The notes below the pieces were generated by a model that worked only from the letters and a program-made list of their open reading frames with translations, searched no databases and was not told the DNA's origin. Positions 36,339 through 46,261 of a stretch of DNA of 64,000 nt are shown piece by piece (position 1 is the first letter of the stretch; each line of letters opens with the position of its first letter). Made by a program: the position numbers and the translations under genes. The DNA is taken from NCBI RefSeq assembly GCF_026240905.1, contig NZ_JAPEVI010000003.1, positions 3,472,001 through 3,536,000 of the forward strand. Direction: 5' to 3'. This DNA comes from Roseibium salinum. Lineage in GTDB: Bacteria; Pseudomonadota; Alphaproteobacteria; Rhizobiales; Stappiaceae.

Positions 36339-38244
36339 ATGCGGCATGTTGCTGCTCAAGCTCGTTTTACACCCGTCTTCAAATCCGGCCTCCTCGCCGC
36401 ATGCGGCCTCGTCTTCCTGGCTTGCGGCACGGCGGCCCATGCCCAATCCGCACCCGAAACGCTGCGCATCAACGTGGAACCGTCGCAGCCCGGCATACGA
36501 TCGATTACCGTCAACAAGGGGTACCGGCCGATCATCAGCCGGGACGACAAGGGCGTCGTCATCGACACGATGGGCAGCGACAGCAAACTGCCGCCCTGTG
36601 ACATCAAGCTGGAAGTGACGCTGGAAAACAGCCGCGTCCTGCACCGCGACGCCAATATCTGCAGCGGCAACACCCTGGTTGTGGACGTTTCCAACGACGG
36701 CAAGCCCGGCGTGGCGGCGCGTGTCGTCGGCACGGATACGGGGGTTGCGGCCGGTCCGGTCAGCAAATCCCCGGCCGACAGCCCGTCGTCCCAAACGTCA
36801 GGCACGTCCACACCTCAATCCGATGCACCTTCGGAAGACGAGGATCTCGTCCATTGCCAGGATCGATCCGCCCGCGGAATCCGGCGGCCTGGAACCGCTC
36901 GAGCAGCGCGATACGCCGATATCGGCCCCCGAGGGCTCGGAGACGCCCGGCGTTTCCGGGGACCTGGAAACCATCGTTCGCGAGCGGATCGGCGGATCCG
37001 GCAACGGCAACGGCAACGGCCAGCCGGTACTCGTCACCCCCCGGGAAGACAGGCAATGGCTGACGGAGCCCGGAAACCAGCCGGGTTCCCTCTCCGTGCT
37101 GCAACACACCGTGACCCAAACCGACGACCGGACCTTCCGGGCGGAATGCACCAGCCAGTCCGGGTTTGCCAAGCTAATTTTCCAGCAGGCTCCTGCGGGC
37201 CTTCAGGAAGGCATGCCGCAGGCCGTGCGCATCTCCGCGGGGGAATTCCAGGGCATGTACAATGCCTTCGGCTCTTCCGCTTCAAACGAAGCCGGCATCT
37301 CCCTGCCGGAAGTCAATATCGAGATGACCGATCCCCTGTGGGAGGCGATGATCCGGGAGAGCGAGCTGTCGGTCTCCGTTGAAGGCATGCCCGCCTACGC
37401 AGTGTCGCTGAAGGGGAGCGCCAATCCGGTGCGCCTGTTCGTGGCGACCTGTTCCCTGCCGCAGCAGATCGTCGCCGATGGGGCGCCCGGGGAAGAACCC
37501 GGCTCGGACCTTTCCTGCGGCGAACTCGGGCGTGTCCGGTCGGTCGAAGCCGTCCGTCCCGGGCAGATCGTCTTCCGCAATGCCAGCCAGCAGCCGGTCG
37601 ACGTCCACTGGATCGACTATCGCGGGGGCGAGCGGCCCTATGCCCGCCTGGAGCCGGGCCAGATCCTCGAGCAGCAGACCTATGTTTCTCATGCATGGTC
37701 CGTGCGCGGCGCCGGAGGCGAATGCCGCGGCATCTACGTGACCCGCACGCCCTATCGCGAAGTCGTCATTCAGGGGCCCGCCCAGTTCGGCCCCGTGGGC
37801 GGCAATGGCAACTTCGGCAACCAGGGGGGCGGCTTTGGCGGTCAGGACAATTTCGGGGGCCAGGATAATTTCGGGGGTCAGGATAATTTCGGGGGTCAGG
37901 GCGGGTTTCAGAACAACCAGTTCAACAACGGCCTTCCCGCTGGTCCGGTGCCGCCTGGAGAGGTCGGCGGGGCAGCCGGCCAACCGGGCATCGAGCAATA
38001 TGCCGCCGGGGCCGGGGCCGCGGACTATCTGTGCACGGCGGGCATCGACCTGAACGTGGTGTTTTCTCCCGACGGCCAACGCGCGACCGTTTCGGAGATG
38101 GGTTACGGTGCCGTGACGCTGTACCGCCAGGGCAGCCCGAGCACGTTCTATTTCGAATCGGAAGGGCATGTCCTGAAAGGCCAGATCCGGAACGCGACCT
38201 GGTCGCGGCCGGGGCTGCGGGACGTTTTCTGCGCGCGCCGGTAA
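36339..38244 (+). pseudogene. Exported protein with VHL beta domain and MliC-like C-terminus, interrupted by a frameshift
   Basis: The first frame starts at ATG 36339 behind GGAGA and encodes a signal peptide (LLAACGLVFLACGTAAHA, cleavage before QSAP) plus a beta-rich domain. Good coding character ends near 36840-36870 (SEDEDLVHC) and resumes shifted by +1 (DPPAESGGLEPLEQ) to the stop at 38244. The second part holds a von Hippel-Lindau beta domain at about 37531-37775 (RPGQIVFRNASQQPVDVHWI, PYARLEPGQ, SHAWSVRGAGGECRG), a glycine-rich stretch of QDNFGG repeats, and a C-terminal segment like the lysozyme inhibitor MliC (DYLCTAGIDLNVVF, FYFESEGHVLKG). The frameshift may be real decay, a sequencing error, or recoding. 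Function unknown; periplasmic or surface location is inferred. Confidence 0.75.
37843..37896 (+). repeat. Three tandem 18-base repeats encoding QDNFGG
   Basis: Three head-to-tail copies of CAGGAYAATTTCGGGGGY lie inside the VHL-domain gene and give (QDNFGG)x3 in the glycine-rich linker. The copies differ only at wobble bases, suggesting recent expansion. Partial units flank the array (QGGGFGG before, QGGF after). Copy number may vary between strains. Confidence 0.9.
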
Positions 38245-38423
38245 GGGCCGGAGAAGCCAAACAGCCATAGCGTGTTCCATCAGGGGAGCCCTGCAGCAAT
38301 CGTCCCTGTCATTTGTTTGAGGGCATGTTGAATAATTGTGCGGCGCGGTCCCGATTTTAAGTTTTTGGTCAACTGTTTGGCCGATTTCTCTTGATTACGC
38401 AATTCGAGAGGAATCAGCCCATC

Positions 38424-40115
38424 ATGTCATTCGCACGCTGGCCCATTACCTGGAAAATGAGCCTTCCCATCGCAACGATCCTGGTTTTCACCGTTGCGAT
38501 CTGCGCCATCAGCCTGAACAGCCTTTATGCGGCGATGTTTGATGAGCGGCTGAAAAAGATCGAAGACATTTCCAACAGCGCCGTTTCCATCGCCGCCTAT
38601 TACCACGGTCTGGAGACCGCCGGCGACATGAGCCGCGAGGAAGCCCAGGCCGCAGCCAAGGCGGCGATCGGGGCCATCAGGTTCGAAGACGGCAACAATT
38701 ACGTTTTCGCCTACGACTACAAGGGCATCAACCTCGTTCATTCGAACCCGAAGCTGGTCGGCACCGACATGATCGGTTTCTCGGACCAGACCGGGGTCAA
38801 GATCGTTGCCGAGCTCATCAAGAAGGCCAAGACAGGCGGCGGATCGCTACTCTATTTCTGGCCGCGCACAAGCGGCGCCGCGCCGGTCGAGAAATACAGT
38901 TGGGGCACCGGTTTCGAGCCGTGGAACTGGATGATCGGCACCGGCGTCTACATGGATGATGTGGATTCGGCCTACTGGAATGCGGCCATGACGATCATCG
39001 CGCTTGCGGTTGCCGGCGCCCTGGTGGCCATTGCCGTTGCATTCGCCGCCGTCCGCAACACCGTGCGTCCGCTTCGCGCGCTGACCTCGAATATGAGCAC
39101 ACTTGCCGAGGGGCACACGGACATCGTAATCGACGGTGCCGATCGCGGTGACGAAATCGGCCGGATGGCTTCCGCCATGCAGATCTTCGTGCGCAACGAA
39201 ACCGCCCGGCGGGAGATGGAAGACCGGCAGAATGCCGCTCAGGAGGACGCCGCCCGCAGGGGCGAGGAAATTCAACATCTGAGCGGCGAGTTCGACCGGC
39301 AGATCATGGAGATGATGAGTATCATCGACAGCTCCGTGCAGAGCCTGCAGGCCGCCTCGAGCGACATGACCGCCGTTGCGGCCCAGACGACCGAACAAAG
39401 CGGCGTGGTGTCCAATGCCTCTTCGCAGGCGGCTCACAACGTCGAGACGGTTGCCGCGGCCGCCGAAGAACTGTCGGCTTCCGTCAACGAAATCCGCAGG
39501 CAGGTGAAGTCCTCCAGCGAAATCGCCGCCCGCGCAGCCGGGGAAGCCAAATCCACCAATCAGCGCATGAACGGCCTTTCGGACGCCGCCACGCGGATCG
39601 GTGAGGTCGTCACGCTCATCCAGGCGATTGCCGAACAGACCAACCTCTTGGCCCTCAATGCGACGATCGAAGCCGCCCGCGCCGGGGAAGCCGGCAAGGG
39701 CTTTGCGGTGGTTGCCGCGGAAGTGAAGGAACTGGCGACACAGACCTCCAAGGCAACCGAGGAGATTTCCAGCCAGATCTCGGCGATCCAGGAAGAAACC
39801 GGCCATGCGGCGAGCGCGATCTCTTCGGTGACCGAGATCATCAGCAACATGAACGAAATCGCCTCCTCGATCGCATCCTCCGTGGAGGAGCAGGGGGTGG
39901 CCACCCAGGAAATCGCAGTCAACGCGACAGAGGCATCCCGCAGCACCGTGGAAGTGACGACCAACATCGAGTCCGTTGCAGCGGCGGCGGAAAACACGCG
40001 CGATACCGCGGAAAAGGTCGATACGTCCGCGCAGCAGCTCAAGGAAAACGCCACCATGCTGCGGACCCAGGTTGCAACCTTCCTGCAGGAAGTGCGTCGG
40101 CGGTCAGCCGCGTAA
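38424..40115 (+). CDS. Methyl-accepting chemotaxis protein with single Cache domain
   Basis: A 563-residue receptor. A first membrane helix (about 12-32) and a second (about 182-205) flank a periplasmic single Cache domain containing [27 protein letters not shown] and [21 protein letters not shown] domain follows ([16 protein letters not shown]), then the signalling hairpin [20 protein letters not shown] and [15 protein letters not shown]. This Cache type often binds small carboxylates such as pyruvate or acetate; the ligand here is unknown. No CheR-docking pentapeptide is seen. The ATG at 38424 has GAGAGGA upstream. Confidence 0.94.
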   Translation: MSFARWPITWKMSLPIATILVFTVAICAISLNSLYAAMFDERLKKIEDISNSAVSIAAYYHGLETAGDMSREEAQAAAKAAIGAIRFEDGNNYVFAYDYKGINLVHSNPKLVGTDMIGFSDQTGVKIVAELIKKAKTGGGSLLYFWPRTSGAAPVEKYSWGTGFEPWNWMIGTGVYMDDVDSAYWNAAMTIIALAVAGALVAIAVAFAAVRNTVRPLRALTSNMSTLAEGHTDIVIDGADRGDEIGRMASAMQIFVRNETARREMEDRQNAAQEDAARRGEEIQHLSGEFDRQIMEMMSIIDSSVQSLQAASSDMTAVAAQTTEQSGVVSNASSQAAHNVETVAAAAEELSASVNEIRRQVKSSSEIAARAAGEAKSTNQRMNGLSDAATRIGEVVTLIQAIAEQTNLLALNATIEAARAGEAGKGFAVVAAEVKELATQTSKATEEISSQISAIQEETGHAASAISSVTEIISNMNEIASSIASSVEEQGVATQEIAVNATEASRSTVEVTTNIESVAAAAENTRDTAEKVDTSAQQLKENATMLRTQVATFLQEVRRRSAA

Positions 40116-40134
40116 GCCCGATCCTGGCGAACGA

Positions 40135-40171
40135 AAAAGCCCCGCGGTCCGGCAAGGATCGCGGGGCTTTT
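40135..40171 (+). terminator. Bidirectional intrinsic terminator between the chemoreceptor and TetR genes
   Basis: A perfect 12-base stem (AAAAGCCCCGCG / CGCGGGGCTTTT) with a 13-base loop lies 20 bases past the chemoreceptor stop and 23 bases past the TetR stop. Both sides supply A/T tracts, so it can end transcripts from either direction. Confidence 0.88.
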
Positions 40172-40193
40172 GCATTCTTGCGGAGTTCCGTCC

Positions 40194-40787
40194 TCAATCC
40201 GGTGTCAGCAGACCTTCGGCCAGGCAGCGAAAAGCCTCAACCACCCTGACCAGCACGGCTTGCGGATCATCGCTGGCGGCGATCCAGAGCGCGGCGTTGA
40301 AGGCGGCCCCGTTCAACAGCCGGGCGGCCGCCTCGGGATCTACCGGCTTTACGATACCTTTCGCAATCAGGCTCTCCAGCGCCTGGGTCGTGGCCTTGAG
40401 ACAGCTGTTCTGGCTGGGCCATTGCGAGGGATCCCCCAGAACGGCCGGTCCGTCGAGCAGCACGATGCGCTGGACCTCGGGTTTCAGGGCCATCTCGATA
40501 TAGGCGATGCCTTCCGCCAGGAGACGTTCCCAGTCGTTTTCGGCCTTTTGTCCGACAGCCCGCGCCTGGGCGGATATTTCTCCGTCGATCTGGCTGACCA
40601 CAGCCTGCAGCAAACCCTTCTTGTCGCCGAAATTGTGATAGAGCGCTCCCCGCGTCAAGCCGACGGAGGCGGTCAGATCGTCCATCGAAGCGGCAGAATA
40701 CCCCTGTTCGGCAAAGGCCTTGCGCGCGGCGCCGATCAGCCTGGCACGGGTCTCCTCCATCATCTGAGCTCTTCGCTTTACGGCCAT
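40194..40787 (-). CDS. TetR/AcrR family transcriptional regulator
   Basis: A 197-residue protein starting MAVKRRAQMMEETRARLIGA. The N-terminal TetR helix-turn-helix has AARKAFAEQGYSAASMDDLT, then VGLTRGALYHNFGDKKGLLQ. The C-terminal ligand-binding domain is divergent as usual, resembling the group with TetR_C_29-like tails (EAAARLLNGAAFNAALWIA). It is divergent from the RidA gene. Palindromes in the shared promoter suggest that it represses both itself and RidA. Confidence 0.92.
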   Translation of the reverse strand: MAVKRRAQMMEETRARLIGAARKAFAEQGYSAASMDDLTASVGLTRGALYHNFGDKKGLLQAVVSQIDGEISAQARAVGQKAENDWERLLAEGIAYIEMALKPEVQRIVLLDGPAVLGDPSQWPSQNSCLKATTQALESLIAKGIVKPVDPEAAARLLNGAAFNAALWIAASDDPQAVLVRVVEAFRCLAEGLLTPD

Positions 40788-40806
40788 CTGCGCCTTTCTG
40801 ATTTCA

Positions 40807-40871
40807 CATACGTCCTGTATTTCAATTTGACATACGCGGCGTATGCGCGATATTAACATACGCTGCGTATA
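40807..40871. promoter_or_regulatory. TetR operator cluster in the tetR/ridA promoter
   Basis: Two near-identical palindromes, CATACGCGGCGTATG at 40831-40845 and CATACGCTGCGTATA at 40857-40871, have seven-base arms around one central base. A degenerate third copy, CATACGTCCTGTATT, is at 40807-40821. Copies are spaced 24 and 26 bases apart, placing them on about the same helix face. Their position between divergent starts is typical for TetR binding. Binding is inferred. Confidence 0.75.
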
Positions 40872-40971
40872 TCAAATACGCCCGGCCGTCTGCCCCACCT
40901 CGATCATGGACGGTACGAGCGGGCCGACATCCTTATGTCACTTCAGCCTCAAACTCAAAGGAATGCACATC

Positions 40972-41370
40972 ATGCCCCAACGCCAGGCGATTTTTCCAGA
41001 TGGCCGCAATGCACTTTATGAACAGCACCGCTATTCGGCCGCGATCCGTTCGGACGATCTGCTTTTCGTCTCAGGCCAGGTCGGCAGCCGTCCGGACGGT
41101 TCTCCCGAGCCCGATTTCGAGCGCCAGGTCCGTCTGGCATTCGACAACCTGGCCGCAGTCCTGCAGGCTGGCGGCTGCACACTTCAGGACGTGGTGGACG
41201 TCACGACCTTCCACACTGATCCGGCCAACCAGTTTGAAACGCTGATGAAGGTCCGCGACGAGGTGATCGGTGATCCGCCCTATCCGAACTGGACGGCGGT
41301 CGGGGTGAACTGGCTGGCAGGCTTCGATTTCGAGATCAAGGTCATCGCCCGCGTTCCGCAATCCGCGTGA
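40972..41370 (+). CDS. RidA/YjgF family protein
   Basis: A 132-residue protein. RYSAAIRSDDLLFVSGQVGS and FDNLAAVLQAGGCTLQDVVDVTTF are typical RidA signatures. The family's key arginine corresponds to the segment near IKVIARVP at the C-terminus. RidA proteins hydrolyse reactive enamine/imine intermediates from PLP enzymes; many paralogues have unknown substrates. The ATG at 40972 is set by AAAGGA nine bases upstream; an in-frame ATG at 40963 overlaps that site. It is probably under control of the divergent TetR protein. Confidence 0.9.
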   Translation: MPQRQAIFPDGRNALYEQHRYSAAIRSDDLLFVSGQVGSRPDGSPEPDFERQVRLAFDNLAAVLQAGGCTLQDVVDVTTFHTDPANQFETLMKVRDEVIGDPPYPNWTAVGVNWLAGFDFEIKVIARVPQSA

Positions 41371-41557
41371 CCGGCAGGGCCAATCGGGGGGACCGAACGG
41401 CGCGCGATCTCCCCGGCCCTTCGCCTGATTGCAGTCTCAAGCGGGAACACGTGCCCGCTCAAGTGGTTCTATTAGTACCTGCCGCACTGACGGCCACGGC
41501 ACGCAGGCCGGAAATCTGCCTGCAATGACCAAAACCACATGTTGAAGGGACAGACCG

Positions 41558-42964
41558 ATGCCTCTCCAGTCGATCAACCCCGCGACGGGCGAAACCCGCG
41601 AAACCTTTGAGGAGATCTCCGCCGAAGATGTCCGCAAGGCGATCGAAGAGGCGAACGCTGCCTGGAAGGACTGGCGCCGCCGCGGGATCGCCGAGCGGGC
41701 CCACATGATGCGCAAAGCCGCCGATATCCTGCGCGAGGGTGCGCGCGACTACGGACGGCTGATGAGCGAGGAAATGGGCAAGCCCATTGCCCAGGCGGTT
41801 GCGGAGGCGGAGAAATGTGCCTGGTGCTGCGACTACTACGCCGACAACGCAGGAATGTTCCTCGCGCCGGAGATCGTCGAAACGGGACACCGCAAGAGCC
41901 TTGTCACTTTCAAGCCTCTGGGCGTCATCCTGGCCGTCATGCCCTGGAACTTCCCGTTCTGGCAGGCGTTCCGCTTTGCCGCTCCCTCCTTGATGGCCGG
42001 CAATGCCGCGGTGCTCAAGCATGCCTCCAACGTTCCGGCCTGCGCACTCGCAACCGAGGACGTCTTCCGCAAGGCCGGATTTCCGGAAAACCTCTTCCGC
42101 ACGCTGCTGATCGGCTCCGGCGCCGTCGATGAGGTGATCGAGGACCCGCTCGTGCGCGCCGTCACGCTTACCGGCAGCGGCGCGGCCGGCCGGGCGGTGG
42201 CGAGCAAGGCCGGAGGGGCCCTGAAGAAGACCGTCCTCGAACTCGGCGGCAGCGATGGCTATCTCGTGCTCGAGGATGCGGATATCGCCTTCGCCGCGGA
42301 AACGGCGGCCAAGGGCCGTCTGATCAACTCCGGCCAGAGCTGCATCGCGGCCAAGCGCTTCATCGTGCATGAGAGCGTTCGCGCCGCCTTCGAGGAGGCC
42401 TTCGTGGAGGAAATGCGCAAGGCAAAGATGGGCGACCCCTTGTCGGAGGACACCACCATCGGTCCGATGGCGCGCCGCGACCTGCGCGACGCGTTGCACC
42501 GGCAGGTGGAGGACAGCCTTGCCAAGGGCGCAAACTGCCTTTTGGGCGGCTCCGTTCCGGAAGGGCCGGGCGCCTATTATCCGCCCACCGTGCTCTCCGG
42601 AGTGAAGCCAGGCATGCCGGCCTATGACGAAGAGATGTTCGGGCCCGTGGCCGCCGTCATCTCGGTTGCCGACGAAGCCGAGGCGGTCAAGGTGGCCAAT
42701 GACACGGTTTTCGGGCTGGGAGGCGGCATTTTCACGCGGGATCTCGAGCGCGGCGAGCGCCTTGCCCGCGAAGCGGTCGAGGCCGGCTCCGTGTTCGTGA
42801 ATGCGACGGTGCAATCCCATCCCAAACTGCCCTTCGGCGGCATCAAGGAGAGCGGCTATGGCCGCGAGCTTTCGCACTACGGGATCAAGGAATTCGTCAA
42901 TATCAAAACGGTCGTGGTGTCGGACGGAAGTGCGCCTGAAACGCCCTCGGCGCAAAGCGAATAA
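41558..42964 (+). CDS. NAD(P)-dependent aldehyde dehydrogenase, Sad/GabD-like (succinate-semialdehyde type)
   Basis: A 468-residue aldehyde dehydrogenase. The cofactor and catalytic segments are PLGVILAVMPWNFPFWQAFR, VTLTGSGAAGRAVASKAG, the general base LELGGSDGYLVLEDAD, the nucleophile GQSCIAAKRF and EEMFGPVAAV. Whole-length similarity pattern is closest to E. coli Sad (YneI): MGKPIAQA, ADNAGMFL, GRELSHYGIKEFVNIKTV. Sad oxidises succinate semialdehyde to succinate. Related short-chain semialdehydes are possible substrates. It lies 187 bases downstream of ridA and may or may not share its transcript. Confidence 0.87.
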   Translation: MPLQSINPATGETRETFEEISAEDVRKAIEEANAAWKDWRRRGIAERAHMMRKAADILREGARDYGRLMSEEMGKPIAQAVAEAEKCAWCCDYYADNAGMFLAPEIVETGHRKSLVTFKPLGVILAVMPWNFPFWQAFRFAAPSLMAGNAAVLKHASNVPACALATEDVFRKAGFPENLFRTLLIGSGAVDEVIEDPLVRAVTLTGSGAAGRAVASKAGGALKKTVLELGGSDGYLVLEDADIAFAAETAAKGRLINSGQSCIAAKRFIVHESVRAAFEEAFVEEMRKAKMGDPLSEDTTIGPMARRDLRDALHRQVEDSLAKGANCLLGGSVPEGPGAYYPPTVLSGVKPGMPAYDEEMFGPVAAVISVADEAEAVKVANDTVFGLGGGIFTRDLERGERLAREAVEAGSVFVNATVQSHPKLPFGGIKESGYGRELSHYGIKEFVNIKTVVVSDGSAPETPSAQSE

Positions 42965-43059
42965 CGTCAGGAAGTCCACTCGCCAAGGGCCGCGTCTTGC
43001 CGAGATGGGCGGACCGACGAGTCCCAGTATCTTATCGGTGCTGCGTATGGGCCCGTATT

Positions 43060-44025
43060 CTAGACCTTGCGCAGGGCGACCTTGGAAATTCTATGGCTGT
43101 CGTCCTTGGTCAGGATCAGGTCCGCTCTCGGCCGTGTCGGTAGGATGTTTTCGCGCAGGTTGACGAGGTTGATCTCGTTCCAGATCCGGTTCGCCGTTAT
43201 CACGGCCTCCTCGTCGGAAATATGGGAATATTTATGGAAATAGGATCCGGGATCGCGGAAAGCGGTCTCTCTCAGACGCATGAAACGGTCCACATACCAT
43301 TTCAGCAGCAGGTCCTCGTCGGCATCGATATAGACCGAGAAATCGAAGAAGTCGGAGACGAACGGAACGGCCCGGCCATCCTTCGGCAATTCTCTTGTCT
43401 GCAGCACGTTGAGGCCCTCGACGATCAGAATGTCCGGCCGGTCGATGGTGACCGAGTTGCCGGGCATGACGTCATAGTAGAAATGCGAATAGACCGGGGC
43501 CCGCACGTGGCGCCGGCCGGCCTTGATGTCCGACAGGAATTTCAGAAGCCTCGGCCGGTCGAAGCTTTCCGGAAATCCCTTTTTGCTCATCAGCCCTTCG
43601 GCTTCCAGGATCGCGTTGGGATAAAGAAACCCGTCGGTGGTGATCAGGTCGACCTTCGGACTGGCCGGCCAGCGGGCCAGAAGCTCACGCAGCACACGCG
43701 AGGTGGTCGACTTGCCGACGGAGACCGACCCGGCGACGCCGATGATGAACGGCGTCTTGCCGTCGCGGGTGCCCAGGAAGCTCTGGGTGGCCTGATGGAT
43801 GCTGATCGTGGCTTCCGCATAGAAGGCGAGCAGGCGCGAAAGGGGCAGGTAGATGGTCTCGACCTGCTCCATGGACATCGGCGCGTTCAGGCCCTGGAGC
43901 TGCGAAACTTCGTGTTCCGACAGCGTCATGGGTGTGTCGGCACGCAGCCGGGCCCACTGGCGCTCGGTGAACACCATGTAGGGGGATAAATCCATTTCCA
44001 GGGCCGTGGCGACTTTCTGATCCAT
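43060..44025 (-). CDS. coaA: Pantothenate kinase, type I
   Basis: A 321-residue type I kinase. The P-loop is [19 protein letters not shown]. Further signatures are [29 protein letters not shown] and [20 protein letters not shown]. It phosphorylates pantothenate, the first step of coenzyme A synthesis. The ATG at 44025 ([10 protein letters not shown]) is the family-like start. It ends the hisB-to-hisE gene row, 43 bases after hisE, as is common in Hyphomicrobiales. Confidence 0.96.
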   Translation of the reverse strand: MDQKVATALEMDLSPYMVFTERQWARLRADTPMTLSEHEVSQLQGLNAPMSMEQVETIYLPLSRLLAFYAEATISIHQATQSFLGTRDGKTPFIIGVAGSVSVGKSTTSRVLRELLARWPASPKVDLITTDGFLYPNAILEAEGLMSKKGFPESFDRPRLLKFLSDIKAGRRHVRAPVYSHFYYDVMPGNSVTIDRPDILIVEGLNVLQTRELPKDGRAVPFVSDFFDFSVYIDADEDLLLKWYVDRFMRLRETAFRDPGSYFHKYSHISDEEAVITANRIWNEINLVNLRENILPTRPRADLILTKDDSHRISKVALRKV

Positions 44026-44068
44026 ATTACTCGCAGTTCTGCTGCGGCGGCTGATCGGGGGAACCGGT

Positions 44069-44392
44069 TTATTCCTGCGGCCGCGAGGCCTTTTCTTCAA
44101 GTCCGGTCTGTCCCGTACGCCTGCCAAGCTCCTTCATAACATCGTCAAGCGGAACTTCGGACACGTTTAGAACCACCAGCAAATGATACAGCACATCAGC
44201 GGCCTCTGCCGTCAATTCCTGCCGGTCTTCCCTGACTGCGGCAATCGCCGCTTCAACCGCCTCCTCTCCCAGTTTCTGTGCGCATTTGGCAACGCCCTTG
44301 TTGACGAGCTTGCGCGTGTAGGACGTCTCGTCCGCACTCTTCGCACGTGCAGCAATAATGGCGTCCAGATCGTCCAGAGTGAACTTGGTCAT
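44069..44392 (-). CDS. hisE: Phosphoribosyl-ATP pyrophosphatase
   Basis: A 107-residue protein beginning [17 protein letters not shown]. The HisE/MazG-like helices contain [20 protein letters not shown] and [14 protein letters not shown], holding the acidic metal-binding residues. It converts phosphoribosyl-ATP to phosphoribosyl-AMP, the second step of histidine synthesis. hisI is not in the window, so the two activities are separate here as is usual in alphaproteobacteria. Follows hisF by 34 bases. Confidence 0.96.
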   Translation of the reverse strand: MTKFTLDDLDAIIAARAKSADETSYTRKLVNKGVAKCAQKLGEEAVEAAIAAVREDRQELTAEAADVLYHLLVVLNVSEVPLDDVMKELGRRTGQTGLEEKASRPQE

Positions 44393-44426
44393 TAGGATAG
44401 GTTCCGCGTCGGGGATTTTGTCTGCA

Positions 44427-45206
44427 TCAGGCGTCCAGGCGCATGGGTATGCCCGCATCGCTCATATAATGCTTGGCCTCCTGGACGGCATATTCTCCGA
44501 AATGGAAAATGGAGGCGGCAAGCACGGCCGTCGCATGGCCGTCGCGAATGCCTTCGACCAGATGGTCCAGGGTGCCGACACCGCCTGAGGCAATCACGGG
44601 AACCGGCACGGCATCGGCAATCGCCCGTGTCAGCGCGATGTTATAGCCGGATTTGGTGCCGTCCCGGTCCATGGAGGTGACAAGCAGTTCGCCGGCGCCG
44701 AGTTCGACCACCTTCCTGGCGAACTCCACCGCGTCGATGCCGGTCGCAGTGCGGCCACCATGGGTGAAGATCTCGAATTTTTCCGGCTCGCCCGGTTCAT
44801 TGACCTGTTTGGCGTCGATGGAGACGACAATGCACTGGGCACCGAACTTTTCGGCCGCTTCGCGCACGAAATCCGGGTTTTTGACCGCCGCCGTGTTGAT
44901 GGACACCTTGTCCGCCCCGGCGATCAGGAGCTTGCGGATATCCTCGACCGTGCGAACGCCGCCGCCGACGGTCACGGGCATGAAGCAGGCTTCGGCGGTG
45001 CGCCGGACCACGTCGTAGATCGTGTCCCGGCCCTCATGGCTTGCGGTGATGTCCAGAAAACACAGCTCATCGGCCCCGGCCGCGTCATAGGCCTTGGCCG
45101 CTTCCACCGGATCGCCGGCATCGACCAGATCGACGAAATTGACGCCCTTGACGACACGGCCGTCCTTCACGTCCAGGCAGGGAATGACGCGGGCTTTGAG
45201 GGTCAT
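44427..45206 (-). CDS. hisF: Imidazole glycerol phosphate synthase, cyclase subunit
   Basis: A 259-residue TIM barrel. The N-terminal catalytic aspartate is in [20 protein letters not shown] and the second in [14 protein letters not shown]. Phosphate-binding segments are [16 protein letters not shown] and [11 protein letters not shown]. With HisH it makes imidazole glycerol phosphate and AICAR from PRFAR and ammonia. Its ATG overlaps the hisA stop by four bases, showing translational coupling. Confidence 0.98.
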   Translation of the reverse strand: MTLKARVIPCLDVKDGRVVKGVNFVDLVDAGDPVEAAKAYDAAGADELCFLDITASHEGRDTIYDVVRRTAEACFMPVTVGGGVRTVEDIRKLLIAGADKVSINTAAVKNPDFVREAAEKFGAQCIVVSIDAKQVNEPGEPEKFEIFTHGGRTATGIDAVEFARKVVELGAGELLVTSMDRDGTKSGYNIALTRAIADAVPVPVIASGGVGTLDHLVEGIRDGHATAVLAASIFHFGEYAVQEAKHYMSDAGIPMRLDA

Positions 45207-45946
45207 GATGCTTTACTCCGCTGTGCCCGGATCAGATCCATCGCTTCTTTCGGATCGAGCCGCCCGTCATAAAGTGCCCGGCCGGAAATGGCGCCTTCCA
45301 GGATGGCGCAGTCCGGTTCCAGCAGGCGGTGGATGTCGTCAATCGATGCGAGGCCGCCGGAGGCGATGACCGGGATGGAGACGGACCGGGCCAGGTCCAG
45401 CGTCGAGGGTATGTTGAGGCCCTTCAGGACGCCGTCGCGGTCGATATCGGTGTAGATGATCGCGGCAACGCCCGCGTCCTCGAACCTTCCGGCAAGATCG
45501 ACAGCGGTGAGCTCCGACGTTTCCGCCCAGCCCTCCACCGCAACGTGGCCGCCCTTGGCATCGATGCCGACGGCGACCTTGCCCGGAAACTTCCGGCAGG
45601 CCTCCTTCACCAGATCGGGATCGCGGACGGCAACGGTGCCGAGAATGACCCGGGCGATGCCTTTCGCGAGCCAGGTTTCGACATGATCCAGGGCCCTGAT
45701 CCCGCCGCCGAGCTGAAGCGGTTTCGCTGTCGCGGCCAGAATGGCATCAACGGCAGTCCCGTTGACGCTTTCGCCGGCAAAAGCGCCGTTCAGGTCGACC
45801 ACATGCAGCCACTCGAACCCCTGGTCCTCGAAAGCCTTCGCCTGGGCGCCGGGGTTGTCGTTGAACACGGTTGCCTGGTCCATGTCGCCAAGCTTCAAAC
45901 GGACACACTGGCCATCTTTCAGGTCAATGGCGGGAAAGAGGATCAT
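45203..45946 (-). CDS. hisA: ProFAR isomerase
   Basis: A 247-residue TIM barrel. The catalytic aspartates are in [20 protein letters not shown] and [14 protein letters not shown], and phosphate-binding segments are [15 protein letters not shown] and [14 protein letters not shown]. It isomerises the N'-formimino-ribotide in histidine synthesis. Overlaps hisF by four bases and follows the DUF1330 gene by six. Confidence 0.98.
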   Translation of the reverse strand: MILFPAIDLKDGQCVRLKLGDMDQATVFNDNPGAQAKAFEDQGFEWLHVVDLNGAFAGESVNGTAVDAILAATAKPLQLGGGIRALDHVETWLAKGIARVILGTVAVRDPDLVKEACRKFPGKVAVGIDAKGGHVAVEGWAETSELTAVDLAGRFEDAGVAAIIYTDIDRDGVLKGLNIPSTLDLARSVSIPVIASGGLASIDDIHRLLEPDCAILEGAISGRALYDGRLDPKEAMDLIRAQRSKAS

Positions 45947-45952
45947 ATCGTC

Positions 45953-46240
45953 TCAAGTTCCTTCGACGATGACGATTTCGCCATCGGCATATTGCTGGCG
46001 GATTTTGACCGCTTCCTGGTATTCGGGCGAGTTATAGCAATCGACGGCGTGTTGAAAGCTCGGAAACTCGATGATGACGTTGCGCGCGCGGCCCGGGCCT
46101 TCGATGGCATTGGTCTTGCCGCCGCGGGCCAGGAAGTTCGCCCCGAACCTTTCGAAGGCCGGTTTCGCGGTCTCGACATATTTCGGGTAATTGTCCGGAT
46201 CGTGCACGTCCACACGCGCAATCCAGTATCCTTTGCTCAT
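45953..46240 (-). CDS. DUF1330 domain protein
   Basis: A 95-residue ferredoxin-fold (dimeric alpha/beta barrel) protein. Signatures are GYWIARVDVHDPDNYPKYVE, ARGGKTNAIEGPGRARNVII and EFPSFQHAVDCYNSPEYQEA. DUF1330 proteins have no assigned reaction. It is inserted between hisH and hisA in tight spacing (6 and 21 bases), so it is cotranscribed with histidine genes. A link to histidine synthesis is only positional. Confidence 0.93.
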   Translation of the reverse strand: MSKGYWIARVDVHDPDNYPKYVETAKPAFERFGANFLARGGKTNAIEGPGRARNVIIEFPSFQHAVDCYNSPEYQEAVKIRQQYADGEIVIVEGT

Positions 46241-46261
46241 AATAATGACCTCCCAGGGGTT

